A program made the translations under genes and the position numbers. This document shows, in pieces, positions 44,260-56,258 of a stretch of 64,000 bases of DNA. Under the pieces are notes generated by a model, which worked only from the letters and a program-made list of their open reading frames with translations, did no database searches and had not been told where the DNA came from. Each line of letters opens with the position of its first letter. Position 1 is the stretch's first letter. The DNA comes from Terebella lapidaria (taxonomy: Eukaryota; Annelida; Polychaeta; Terebellida; Terebellidae): positions 4,154,001-4,218,000 of the forward strand of contig OX424562.1 of assembly GCA_949152475.1 (NCBI GenBank), read 5' to 3'.

Positions 44260-45965
44260 CAGGCCCGTAGGCAGGGGGGGGGGGGGGTTACGCCCCCCAC
44301 CCCCTGATAAGTAATCCCCTGAAAACTGATGTCAATATTGTAATATCGTAATATGATGTATGAATAAGAGATGAGAATAAATGGACCATGTTTAGCATTA
44401 CAGGTATGATTGTGTGACAAGTGCCACCGGACCGGACCTATGGTCTGATAACCTATTAATTGGCATGGCGTTGTGTCCGTCGTCTGCGTTGTCCGCGTCA
44501 GCGTCGTCCGTCCACATTTTTATCTTTAAAGTTTACAGGTGAATCTTTCTGAAATTTTGCACAAAAATGCCTTAAAATATTTTGAAAAGGAGGTATTTTC
44601 TTGTTTTTTGATTTTCGCATTTTTTTCAAAATGGCGGCCATTTTTTAAGAAAAGCAGCTGATTTCTGACTTTGGCGGCCATATTCTCAAAAACTGTTCAG
44701 ACAGTTCATGTTTTTGTTTCAAAAGATTGCCCTCATATACCTCTGTGAAGTGTATAAGTTTGGTTGCCCCTGAATCGCAGGTCTGCATGTGGCGGCCATT
44801 TTCATTTTCTCGACTGGTCCCAAATGGGACTTTCTCATGTTAAATTCTCCTATGCTTCATAATGGGGCACATTTTTTCCAAATATCTCACTTAATATTAA
44901 AATTAGAGAATAGGAATCAATTGTGGACATATAGGAAAAGATATATGCTGAATATTCTCATGACATTGAATTTGACCTTTGATCTCATTTTCAAGGTCAC
45001 AGGACAAAATGGCTAATATCTCGCTTATTATCGATTTTACAGCTAGCTTAGGAGTCAATTGTGAACATATAGGAAACGATATACATGTATACAGATCATT
45101 CTCTTGACCTTGAATTTTACCTTTGACCTAAATTTCAAGGTCAAAGGACAAAATGACTAATATTTCGCTTATTGTTGACTTTACAGCTTAGGAATCAATT
45201 GTGAACATATAGAAAATGATATATGCTGAATATTATCGTGACCTTGAATTTGACATCTGACCTCAGTTTTTGAAGGTCAGAGCACAAAATGGCTATTATC
45301 TCGCTTATTATCGACTTTACAGCTTAGGAATCAATTGTGGACATATAGGAAATGATATATGCCGAATATTCTGATGACCTTGAATTTGACCTTTGACCTC
45401 ATTTCAAGGTCACAGGACAAAATGGCTAATATTTCACTTATTATCGATTTTACACCTTAGGGATCAATTGTGGACATATAGGAAATGATATATGCTGAAT
45501 ATTCTCGTGACCTTGAATTTGACCTCTGACTCACTTTCAAGGTCGAGAGCACGAAATGGCTAATATCTCGCTTATTATCGATTTCACAGCTTAGGAATCA
45601 GTTGTGGACATACTATAAACATGATAAATGATATATGCTGGATATTCTCGTGACCTTAAATTGACCAACAACCTTACTTTTGAGGTCATGGGACAAAAGG
45701 CTAATATCTGAAATATATATTTTCCGGTAACCTTTCTTAGCCTTTCTTAGCCCTTGGGCTAATTTTACGAATATGTGTATCTGATTCCAAATATTTGACA
45801 TACACATGTTAATAATTAACTCTGAAGTATACCTCAGAAGTGTTCTGTGAGCTTATGCTGCCCCCCGAACCCCCAGAGCGTGTATGACGAGCGATCGCTA
45901 CGCTCGCTTCGCTTTTTCACATGCAATATTAAGCCTTCTTATTTTTTGGGTAAACCCCCGGCCTG
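44260..45965. mobile_element. CAGGCC-ended element split by F1 copy d
   Basis: Starts CAGGCCCGTAGGCAGGGGG and ends ACCCCCGGCCTG, flanked by TTATG on both sides (44255-44259 and 45966-45970), a 5-bp target duplication. The right part has the GCTCGCTTCGC word seen in many invertebrate short repeats. Non-coding. F1 copy d interrupts it. Confidence 0.6.
44421..45762 (+). mobile_element. F1 copy d with 134-bp array
   Basis: Degraded 5' hairpin (ACCGGACCTATGGTCTGATAACC) near 44421, then CGTCCACATTTTTATC. The 3' end GGTAACCTTTCTTAG with the CCCTTGGGCTAA hairpin ends at 45762, with a small local duplication of CCTTTCTTAG. About six 134-bp units lie at about 44880-45700. Confidence 0.7.
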
Positions 45966-46362
45966 TTATGTGACTACCGATATATCTCTCTTTCTTCAAT
46001 ACGATTATGATAATACGTGATAATTGGTTCATTCGATTACTTTTAGTTACTATCTATTCATTTAACCTGTTATTCACGTTATATTGATGACTTATTCTTT
46101 GATAATGCTCACCTGTCCTGCTACCTCGTTTATGTACTGCAATTCATCACCTGATAGACAAAATATGTTTGTTTATGAAGACTTGTGTGTAGTACTCCAT
46201 GAATATACTACACAACACTTAGATCTACACTTATATTCTACTGATAATCCAGGTACAAAACTCGGAAGAATAATAAAGAATATCTGTAATGTTGACATTA
46301 GTCATGAATTGCTAGTTCAGATTAGTGGAGCTATACGTATAAACAACGTAGGTTACATAATG

Positions 46363-46474
46363 CAAATATTGGATGATGGGGAGTCTAATACAGAGTTTAC
46401 GGGATTAAGAAAATCGTCCAATATATATTTTTTGAATCCCGCAAACTCTGTATTGGACGACCAGCATCCAATAT
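46363..46474. repeat. Hairpin in the 43-47 kb TIR element
   Basis: Nested inverted words ATATTGGATG..AATACAGAGTTTACGGGATT are mirrored by GAATCCCGCAAACTCTGTATT..CATCCAATATT around an AT-rich centre. It lies in the only sizeable ORF of the element, which argues against that ORF being a gene. Confidence 0.65.
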
Positions 46475-47234
46475 TTGCTAGATATTATCAATAGAAACAA
46501 TCAGTCAATCTATTTGCATTTTGTGTGCTCCTGAATGGTTTATGATGAACCCAACTGAAAACGAAACTGACAGGATGCCAATATACGGAATCCCAATCTA
46601 TCGGATCCGGTATACTTTTTCTTAGGAACAGACATGCTGATTGGATACACGAATGCAATATACTATTTTTGGGTCCAGCACATAGTATTTGGGAGTGACA
46701 CGAGGTACAAATAGACCAATCTGGTAGAGGGATTCGTGCCAGTTCATTAATATATCTTGTTATTGCGTGGTTCTAAATTAAAAATATCACACACTTCCGA
46801 TTTTAACGTAATTTACTTGTGCCAGATATGATTAATATAAATATATATGATATTTGCAGTTTTTCTTAAGTTGTGTATTCCGCATCTACCACTCGTCTAT
46901 GAACAAAAATGAAGGTAGAAGCATTCCTTTGACAGTCACTTTACCCTAGTAGTGAAAACACTTCACCCTAGTCCTGAATTCCCGTCTATGACACCCCACC
47001 CTAATCAGCCAGTAAAATAGAACGTCGTTTTATAAATCAACGATGTGCAATTTCCATCAAAATAGCATCGCATATTATCAATACACTATTACCTAGTAGC
47101 TGAGTATATAGAGCACATAGAACTGATACCGATAACCGCCTCGATTGTGCAAACAAAAATCGAACCGCACGTACCTGTCGCCATCTTGGACTAGGGTAAA
47201 GCACTTTACCCTAGTCCGTGTCTGCACTGTGAAT

Positions 47235-47906
47235 CTAAATGGTCCGTAAATTATTCACATTCCGTCATGGTGTGAAGCTGGTCACAAACAAACATACCTA
47301 TATCTTTGTGTGCCTTAGATTGCTAGACATATTCAACAAAAGGTATGTAATGTTTGATTGTCACCAAGAATCACATTATGGCGACACGTGAATTAGTTTC
47401 CAGCCCTATGGCCAGCGTCTCGCCCTTTATCAATCTACATATATTGTAGCCGTATACCTTTTGGGGTTATAAATTCCAAGTTTTCGTGGCGCTGGTGATC
47501 GAGTAACGCGTACTAACATCACTTGGTGAGTAAAGCAGAAACGCGTCTCGGTTCATTCTAAGCAAGGAATGGCATGGTGTGTAAGTTCTTCTCTGATCAT
47601 GAGCATTAATTGTATTTCTCTCCCGCAGACGGAGACACAAGTACTAACGACACCCATGAAGTCGTCTCGAGCACCAACCTGTTGCTGCTCTATTGTAATT
47701 TGTTCAGATCCGAGAAGGCTTTCTTTCCTAAATCCAGCTGGTAGGGCTGTCCGGGCTTGGATTGACCCCGCACTTGGAAGTCGAAGTAGGCCAACTTCAT
47801 GTTGCTAAAGTTCAAATGGTTCTCGTGGCGGCTTCCGCCAAGAATTTCTGCCGAAACCAGACCTACTGTATGAACATCCATGCAGGGACGCTGTCTTGAA
47901 AGATAA
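47235..47906. other. Interval without a supported gene
   Basis: Single-copy-looking DNA. A - strand open frame at 47690-47881 (MKLAYFDFQVRG.. segment) has mildly protein-like composition but no splice or family support. Confidence 0.4.
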
Positions 47907-48313
47907 AAACTGATGCCTCGGAGGCATTTCGGTGTTACGACTAATTCGTAATATTTGAAAAATGTTTGCCACGGGCTCTATGACACACCGTTTGCTAGAT
48001 ATTGACGAAAATTAAAAATGTCGACTCAGTGAAAAAAAATTCGGGTCAAGGTCAAAGTTCATCCATAATACCTTTAAGACATGTTTGTCTAGGGCGAGAA
48101 GTCCGAAAATAACGTCTGTTTCGCTCTACGACGCACCGTTTCCGAGATATCGACGAAAACGAAAAATGCCGACTCGGCAAAAATATTTCGGGTCGAAGCC
48201 AAAGTTCATTCATAATACCCTTTAGATATGTTTGTCGAAGAGGACGAGTCTGAAAATAACTTCCGTTTCACTCTACGACGCACCGTTTCCGAGTTATCGT
48301 CGAAACAAAAAAA

Positions 48314-49695
48314 TTAGGCCGAGGGCCAAAGATAGGTTACCGGACAATGTTTAATATTTTAGATGTTAGCCAGGCCACTGGTCAAGATAATATTCAGCAT
48401 ATATAATATTAAGCATATATCATGTCCACAGTTGATTGCTAAGCTGTAAATTCAATAATCAGAGAGATATCAGCAATTTTGTGCTGTGGCCTTGAAAATG
48501 AAAGCAAAGTTCAAATTCAAGGTCATCAAAATATTCAGTGTACATTGTATATCATTTTCTTTATGTCCACAATTGATTCCCAAGCCATACAGACAATAGA
48601 GGAGCAAGATATGAGCAAGTTTGTCCTGTGACCTTGAAAATGAGGTCAGAGGTCAAATTCAAGATCACGAGAATATTCAGCATATATCATTTCCTATATA
48701 TCCACAATTGATTCCTCTGCTGTAAAATCAATAATAAGTGAGATATTAGCCATTTTCTCCTGTGACCTTGAAAATGAGGTCAAAGGTAAAATTCAAGGTC
48801 ATGACAATAATTTGCACATATCATTTCCTACCAGTATATGTTCATAACTGATTCCTAAGCTGTAAAGTCGATAACAAGCGAGATATTAGCCATTTTGTCC
48901 TATGACCTTGAAAACGGGGTCAAAGGTCAAATTTAAGGTCATCAGAATATTCAGTATATATCATTTCCTATATGTCCACAATTGATTCCTAAGCTGTAGA
49001 GTCGATAATAAGCGAGATATAAGCCATTTTGTACTATGACCTTGAAAATGGGGTCAAAGGTCAAATTCAAGGCCATCAGAATATTCAGCATATATCATTT
49101 CCTATGTGTCCACAATTGATTCCTAAGCTGTAGAGTCAATAATAAGCGAGATATAAGCCATTTTGTGCTCTGACCTTGAAACTGAGGTCAGATGTCAAAT
49201 TCAAGGTCACGAGAATATTCAGCATATATCATTTCCTATATGTCCACAATTGATTCCTAGTCTCTAATCTCAATTTTAAGTGAGATATTAGGCATAATGT
49301 TTTCCATTATAAAGCATAGGAGAATTTAACATGGAAAAGTCCCATTTGGGCCAATTTGGGCCAAAATGGCCCACTTCGAGCGATTGGAGCGCAACGAAAT
49401 TTATAGACATCATAGGAGTACATATAAGGAGTGTTATGTATCAAAAAGAAAAAAAGTCACTGAACAGATTTTGAGAAAATGGCCGCCAAAGTCCAAAATC
49501 AGGCATTTTTCGTTGAAAACGGCCGCCATTTTGGAAAAAATGCAAAAATAAAAAAAATAGGTATTAGTTAGGTATTTTTGTGCAAAATTTCAGAAAAATT
49601 CGCCCGTAAACAAAAAAGATAAAAATGTGGATGACGACGGACGACGGACGCAACGCCATGCCAACAGATTATCGGACCATAGGTCCGGTAACCTA
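48314..49695 (-). mobile_element. F1 copy i inside F3 copy c
   Basis: 3' hairpin TTAGGCCGAGGGCCAA (a compensated variant of the usual TTAGCCC..GGGCTAA) at 48314. 5' hairpin ends CCTA at 49695. Seven or so 134-bp units at 48380-49290. Flanking F3 array sequence resumes as AAAATGCCGACTCGG. Confidence 0.8.
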
Positions 49696-50932
49696 AAAAT
49701 GCCGACTCGGCAAAAAAATTTCGGGTCAAGGACAAAGTTCATCCATCATACCCCTTAGACATGTTTGTCTAGGGCGACGAGTCCGGAAATAACGTCCGTT
49801 TAGCTCTTCGATGCACCGTTCCCGAGATATCGACGAAAACGAAAAATGCTGACTGGGCAAAAAAATTTCAGGTCAAGGTCAAAGTTCATCCATAATACCT
49901 TTAAGACATGTTTGTCTACGGCGACGAGTCCGAAAATAACGTCCGTTTCGCTCTACGACGCACCGTTTCCGAGATATCGACGAAAACGAAAAATGCCGAC
50001 TCCGATAAAAAATTTCGGGTGAAGGTCAAAGTTCATCCATAATACCCCTCAGACATGTTTGTCTAGGGTGACGAGTCAGAAAATAACGTCCATTTTGCTC
50101 TATGACGCACCGTTTCCGAGATATCGACGAAAACGAAATAGCCGACTCGGCAAAAAAAATTCGGGTCAAGGTCAAACTTCATCCATAATACCCCTTAGAC
50201 ATGTTTGTCTAGGGCGACGAGTCCGAAAATAACGTCCGTTTCGCTCTACGACGTACCGTTTCCGAGATATGCAGGAAGCCTCAAGGATGAGTCAGCAAAA
50301 AGTTATTTCGACCTCTAGGTCAAAGGTCGTTTGACGGATCAATCCCAAAATTGATAGGATTCTTCCCTGGTGGTATATAAACCACCATGCAAAGTTCTGC
50401 AACTATTGCCTGAATATTTTTCGAGTTATCGTCCGGAAACCAAGTCTCATAATCGGCCTTGATTTCATCCTCACGGACCTCACGGACCTCGGAGTCGAAT
50501 AAAAAAAAAAAAACCCCATAGACATGTTTGTCTAGGGCGACGAGTCCGAAAATACATGTAACGTCCGTTTCACTCTACGATGCACCGTTTCTGAGATATG
50601 CAGGAAGCCTCAAGGATGAATCAGCAAAAAATTATTTTGACCTCTAGGTCAAAGATTGATCCCAAGACGGATTGATCCCAAAATGAACAGGGTTCTTCCC
50701 TGGTGGTATATGAACCCCCATGCAGAGTTCTGCATCTATTGCCTGAATATTTTCCGAGTTATCGTCCGGAAACCAAAAACCTTGATTTCATCCTCACGGA
50801 CCTCGGAGCCGGCTCAAAAAGAATAGGGTTCTTCCACATATCATTTCTGACTAGTGGTGAAAATTTGACAAGGATCCATCAAGGCAATCTAAAGTTATCG
50901 TCCGGAAACCAAACGGCGGAAGAAGAAAAAAA

Positions 50933-53175
50933 TTAGCCCAAGGGCTACGATAGGTTACCGGACAATATATAATAGCTATTTTGTTCCGTGGCCTTGAAAA
51001 TAAGGTCACTGGTCAAAACTGGTCAAAGTCAAGAGAGTATTCCGCATACCAGTATATGATTTCCTATAAGCTTACAATTGAAAACTGAGCTGTAAATTGA
51101 ATAATAAGCGAGATATTAGCCATTTTGTGCTCTGACCTTGAAAATCAGATCAAAAAGGGTCAAATTCAAGGTCATGACAATATTCAGAATATAACATTTC
51201 CTATAGGTTCATAATTGATTCCTAAGCTGTAAAGTCGATACTAAGCGAGATATTAGCCATTTTGTGCTCTTGACCTTGAAAATAAGGTCAAAGATCAAAT
51301 TCAAGGTCACGACAATGTTCAGCATATATCCTTCCCTATATGTCCACAATTGATCATTATGCTGTAAAGTCGATAATAAGCGACATTTCCGCCATTTTGT
51401 CATGTGACCTAGAAACTGAGGTCAAAGGTCAAATTCAAGGTCATGAAAATATTCGGCATATATCATTTCCTACATGTCAACAATTGATTCTCAAGTTGTA
51501 AAGTCAACAATTAACGAAAAATTAGCCATTTTGTGCTTTGACCTTGAAAATCAGATCAAAGGTCAAATTCAAGGTCATGACAATATTAAGAATATAACAT
51601 TTCCCATAGGTTCATAATTGATTCCTAAGCTGTAAAGTCGATAATAAGCGAGATATTTCCCATTTTGTGCTCTTGACCTTGAAAATGAGGTCAAAGATCA
51701 AATTCAAGGTCACGACAATATTCAGCACATATCATTTCCTATATGTCCACAATTGATCCTTAAGCTGTAAAGTCGATAATAAGCGACATATTAGCCATTT
51801 TGCCATGTGACCTAGAAACTGAGGTCAAAGGTCAAATTCAAGGTCATGACAATATTCGGCATATATCATTTCCTACATGTCAACAATTGATTCTCAAGTT
51901 GTAAAGTCGACGATAACAAATTATTAGCCATTTTGTGCTCTGACCTTGAAAATTAGGTCAAAGGTCAAATTTAAGGTCATCAAAATATTCGGACTATATC
52001 ATTTCCTATATGTGCACAATTGATTCCTAAGCTGTAAAGTCGATAATAAGCGACATATTAGCCATTTTGTGCTTAGAGATTGAAAATAAGGTCAAAGTTC
52101 AAATTCAAGGTCATAAAAATATTTGGACTATATCATTCCCTATATGTGCACAATTGATTCCTATGCTGTAAAGTCGATAATAAGCGAGATATTAGCCATT
52201 TTGTGCTCTGACCTTGAAAATCAGATCACAGGTCAAATTCAAGGTCATGACAATATTCAGAATATAACATTTCCTATAGGTTTCCAATTGATTCCTAAGC
52301 TGTAAAGTCGATAATAAGCGAGATATTAACCATTTTGTGCTCTTGACCTTGAAAATGAGGTCAGAGGTGAAATTCAAGGTCATGACAATATTCTGCATAT
52401 ATCATTTCCTATATGTTCATAATTGATTCCTAAGCTGTAAAGTCGATAACAAGCGAGATATTAGCCATTTTGTCCTGTGACCTTGAAAATTAGGTCAAAG
52501 GTCAAATTCAAGGTCATCAGAATATTCAGCAGATATCATTTCCTATATGTCCACAATTGATCCCTAAGCTGTGAGGTTGATAATAAGCGAGATATAAGCC
52601 ATTTTGTGCTCTGACCTTGAAAATGAGGTTAGAGGTCAAATTCAAGGTCACGAGAATATTCAGCATATATCATTTCCTATATGTCCACAATTGATTCCTA
52701 GTCTCTAATCTCAATATTAGGTGAGATATTAGGCATAATGTGTCCCATTATAAAGCATAGGAGAATTTAACATGGGAAAGTCCCATTTGGGACCTGTCGT
52801 GAAAATGAAAATGGCCGCCACACGCAGACCTGCGATTCAGGGGCAACGAAACTTATATACATCACAGAGGTATATGAGGGGAATCTTTTGAAATAGTAAT
52901 CTCAAAACTATCTGAACAGTTTTTCAGAAAATGGCCACCAAAGTCAGAAATCGGTCGTTTTTCGTCGAAAATGGCCGCCATTTTGAAGAAAACGCGAAAA
53001 TCAAAAAACTAAAAAATACCCCCTTTTTGAATTATTTTTAGGCATTTTTGTGCAAAATTTCAGAAAGATTCACTTGTAAACTTTAAAGATGAAAATGTGG
53101 ACGGACGACGCCGACGACGCACGACGGACGCAACGCCATGCCAATAGGTTATCGGACCATAGGTCCGGTAACCTA
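50933..53175 (-). mobile_element. F1 copy j inside F3 copy c
   Basis: 3' hairpin TTAGCCCAAGGGCTA at 50933. 5' hairpin (GGTTATCGGACC..GGTCCGGTAACC) ends at 53175. A 134-bp array of about thirteen units at 51000-52720 is the longest of its kind here. Inserted in the A-rich (T-tract) leader of F3 copy c. Confidence 0.8.
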
Positions 53176-53473
53176 AAAAAGAAGAAGAAAAAAAAAAAAA
53201 TTCTGCTAAAACCATGAAGGCATTTCTGCCGAAATGCCTTAATTCAATATTCGTCCCGCTCCCTACTTTGGACCTGCACTCCGCCCTTTCAACCTCTTAT
53301 AGAGCCTTCTTACGCAGCAGTAGTGTTAGATTGAACTTCCTAAACTAATTTAGTAGGTTTAAAAGAACTTGAAGTTTGAGAGTGAATATTGTGTGAAAGT
53401 AATTTGACTTGAAAATAGCTTGCACGTGAAAGTAATTAATGGAAGAAAGCAAAAACGTCGTGCAATAAACTTC

Positions 53474-55427
53474 TTAAAATATAAAATTGAATAGAAATGT
53501 ACCTAGGCAAGAGAAGGTCGTCGGCGAAGGAGGGACCCCCGGCAGTCGCTTGCTGACGGCGGGTGAACTAAATTTAACATCACCAAATAAGAGGAACTTG
53601 TCCTCGGAGCCGACATCCGTCTGGTGAATTGTGCGTACAGATGCTCCAACATCCACAGTATAGAGACGGACCTAACACGGGTCCGAGGTGGTAGTGGGCA
53701 CCATCGTGCCACGTTAATTCCCTATAACAAAAAGATACGAATGAGCTAAGGTCAAAACTCTGAGATAACAGAGTTTCAACCAAAAAGGAAGGGATAATTT
53801 CAGGTTTGATGGCGGAGCCATCCTCCTTTCACTGCATTTAGGAAAAGCCGAGAGCATGAATCTCAATGCATCTCTTTCTTCGAGCGAGGAGATATACACT
53901 TTTAAACGTTAAGAATTAAGGATGCTCTCTCCAACTGTTCGACTGTCTGCACTGTCTGGACTGTCTGCTAACAACTCCAAAAGGTCCTTGAACTTAACTT
54001 GGCCAAAACTCGAGAACATTGATGTGCTCGTCCTGCTGCGAATTAAACCAAAGCCCTGAGAGGCTGAGACCTCACGAGAGTCCCAATGCGCTCGCCAGCC
54101 CTCTAAATTGGCGTCCATAAAGATGCCTGGATGGAGGATGCTGAGGGAATGGTGAACCTCAGAGCAGATTTCCCGAGTCTCCGAACAAACCCCCACTAAC
54201 GCAGATCCAGGAACACGTCCTGTAACACTGGCACCAACTAAGACATGTCCCCTGTTGCATGAGACCAGTTAGTATGCAGCTGGTGCTGAAGTGAGCTCAT
54301 GTGTAGCTGTCCCAGAGGCACCATCTTCTCTGTGGGAGCCGAGGTGTCTATCATAGACTGGCAATGAGAAGTGGGCTGTGGAACTTGGTAAAAAAACCCT
54401 GCAATCAACCAATGCTGCTTGGTCGGAATACCAGATCCGGAGGTCGTCCAAAGTCGATAGCAATCGACCATTCACTGAGTTTGCTAGATGAGAGTTCGCG
54501 GACAATGATGTCTGATTAACCAATTGTTCAGATATTAATACAGGACGACCCCACAGCGATAAGCCAACAGCTGAAGCTCTCTCACGCACACGTGGAAGCG
54601 TGCATCCTTTAAATCTACTGTATGATTACTACCCACAAATTGACAGGCATCGCCAACCTGATGACTTCTGGTGTCTACGTGGGGTTGGAGGTAACGATTT
54701 GAGGACGAAAGATCTACCACCGGCTCTAACCTCCTGAAGCTTTGGGCACTATCAAAATGATGCTGTAAAACTCAGGGTCACGTGGAAGAGAAACCTCCCT
54801 GACCATGCTGCCCACCTCGCTGTGTGGCTGCAGAGGACCCTTGGAAGGGCTGACCGGGTTGACCCAGTGCTCTACCCCGGCCGTGACCAGACAAGGAGGC
54901 CTTAATGTAGCAGTACACTAAAGCATTTAGATGGAATCCTTGAGTTGAGCTCGACTGATCCAAGAAAGTGAAGAAAAACTCAAATTGAAATCCAAGAAGC
55001 AAGATGCTTGTCCTTCCAATAAACAGCTGACAAAGCATGGACAAACGTAATGGCAATTCCGGGGGAACAGTTTCGTCAAAAAAACATTCTCTGATGCCAC
55101 TGACTCGGTCTAGTTTCATCAAGAAACTATAATGAAAGACCGAGAATGAGGGGCACAGAACGACCAGTTTGACAGAAATTGTTATTAAAATTCTTTAATG
55201 GCATTATTTCCCTCTTATTTGGAAGCCAGGTAAGTTTTCCCAAATGACTTGCTTATTATAGATGTCAAAGTATGGATATAAATAAAGCTATCACATCATT
55301 TAAAGTTGTTCTAATAATTTAAACTTTCGAGGTCATATTGACCATTTTCGGCCCAAAAAAATCCCAAAAAGTGTATTTAGATATTTAACCAAGGTACATG
55401 TATGTTTTGACAGATTCGTAAGATAAT
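53474..55427 (-). mobile_element. Decayed DIRS-like retrotransposon fossil
   Basis: On the - strand, short open stretches carry recognisable RT/RNase H-type protein of the DIRS group (an RNase H-like FMDANLEGW word around 54.1 kb) and a Gly/Gln-rich capsid-like tail near 54.8 kb. It is heavily broken (many breaks) and clearly older than the neighbouring DIRS element. No ends are definable. Family assignment rests on similarity to the adjacent element's parts. Confidence 0.5.
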
Positions 55428-55700
55428 TCCCAAATTTTAATTGTAAATTTGCCGTTTATTGTTATTACTCACCTCTAAACTACTACATGCTCCTTTTCGA
55501 TCTACTCGAGCGCTCCTTTTGCCGCCAAAACCGCCGCACATATGCGCGCGCAGCTGCGCAGAAGCTTCACTTTTCTGTCCAAGAACGACAAAAGGAAGCC
55601 CCTCGCGCAAAACTGGCGGGGATGGATGGGAGGGCCTTTACTGTAGTAGTTTAGAGGTGAGTAATAACAATAAACGGCAAATTTACAATTAAAATTTGGG
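55428..55700. repeat. Foldback terminal-repeat unit beside the DIRS element
   Basis: TTCCCAAATTTTAATTGTAA.. from 55428 is mirrored to 55701; arms are about 65 bp. The interior (GAGCGCTCCTTTTGCCGCC, GCGCGCAGCTGCGCAGAAG) matches, inverted, the right end of the DIRS element near 61400-61470. Probably a terminal-repeat fragment of a related DIRS-family copy. Confidence 0.6.
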
Positions 55701-56258
55701 AAGTTTATTTTATACATCACCAATCTAAACTACTACATGCTCCTTAGAATCAAAGGATAGGCGGTAGAGCAGTTGTGCTAGAGAGTCATGAAAACAGACG
55801 ATAGTCTCGATTTCAAGCGAATCGCTAAAATGCTACATTTTCGATATATCTTTAGTAAATAATAAAGATACTCACCTAGCGGTGCGATCGCTTGCCTCCG
55901 ACATGCACGAATTTCTTCTTCACCCATCGGTGGAAACCGGAACTCTACTTGAGACCGTATCATAAAGAACTCAAAGACAAACACAGAGTGTTGCTATATA
56001 CACGTCACGTTAAAACCAAGACTTTTCTGTCCAGCTGGTTCAAACAATAGCCTGCGCAACGACCAGACTAAATCTGGACGACTGGTCCTGAAGTTCGGCA
56101 GCATTGGACAGATAGAACCCGATGAATGTCGTAGAATTAGTCCACATTCCGGCCCTCACGATATATTCCAACGGAATATTCGACCTGGCCGCCAAAGACA
56201 TCGAGATGTGTCGGATTTGATGGGACGATATTTTGTAAGTGACTCGATCGTCAGCTGA

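Larger units (their letters stand above)
43177..47234. mobile_element. About 4-kb TIR element with nested insertions
   Basis: Inverted ends ATTCACAGTGC-GACACGGACTAG run about 80 bp inward (43177- and -47234). They contain GTAAAGTGCTTTACCCTAGTC and GATGGCGA. The right end has a perfect palindrome (47187-47216). Subterminal copies of AGGGTAAAGTG-like words recur at 43405-43440 and 46935-46985. No transposase was recognised; the ORF at 46084-46494 has no domain I know. The target duplication is unclear. Two more elements are nested inside. DNA from 42690 to 43176 holds only a C-run (about 43014-43034) next to an A-run. Confidence 0.6.
47907..53240 (-). mobile_element. F3 copy c, reversed, with two F1 insertions
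   Basis: The 5' end (reversed) GGCATTTCTGCCGAAATGCC ends at 53240. The 3' side starts with AAAACT-GATGCC and GGAGGCATTTCGGTG at 47907-47934; about 17-19 bp carrying the terminal hairpin and CTAG side are missing compared with copies a and b. A 147-bp array and ~330-bp units are interrupted by F1i (48314-49695) and F1j (50933-53175), leaving about 1.7 kb of F3. Confidence 0.75.

Noticed and set aside
46084-46494. 136-residue ORF in the 43-47 kb TIR element, considered as a transposase piece
   Set aside because: No catalytic motif, and much of its end is a hairpin.
47690-47881. - strand peptide with KLAYFDFQVRG, considered as a glutathione S-transferase N-terminus
   Set aside because: Only a few residues resemble the KLTYFxxRGRAE motif, the next residues do not fit, and no further exons were found.
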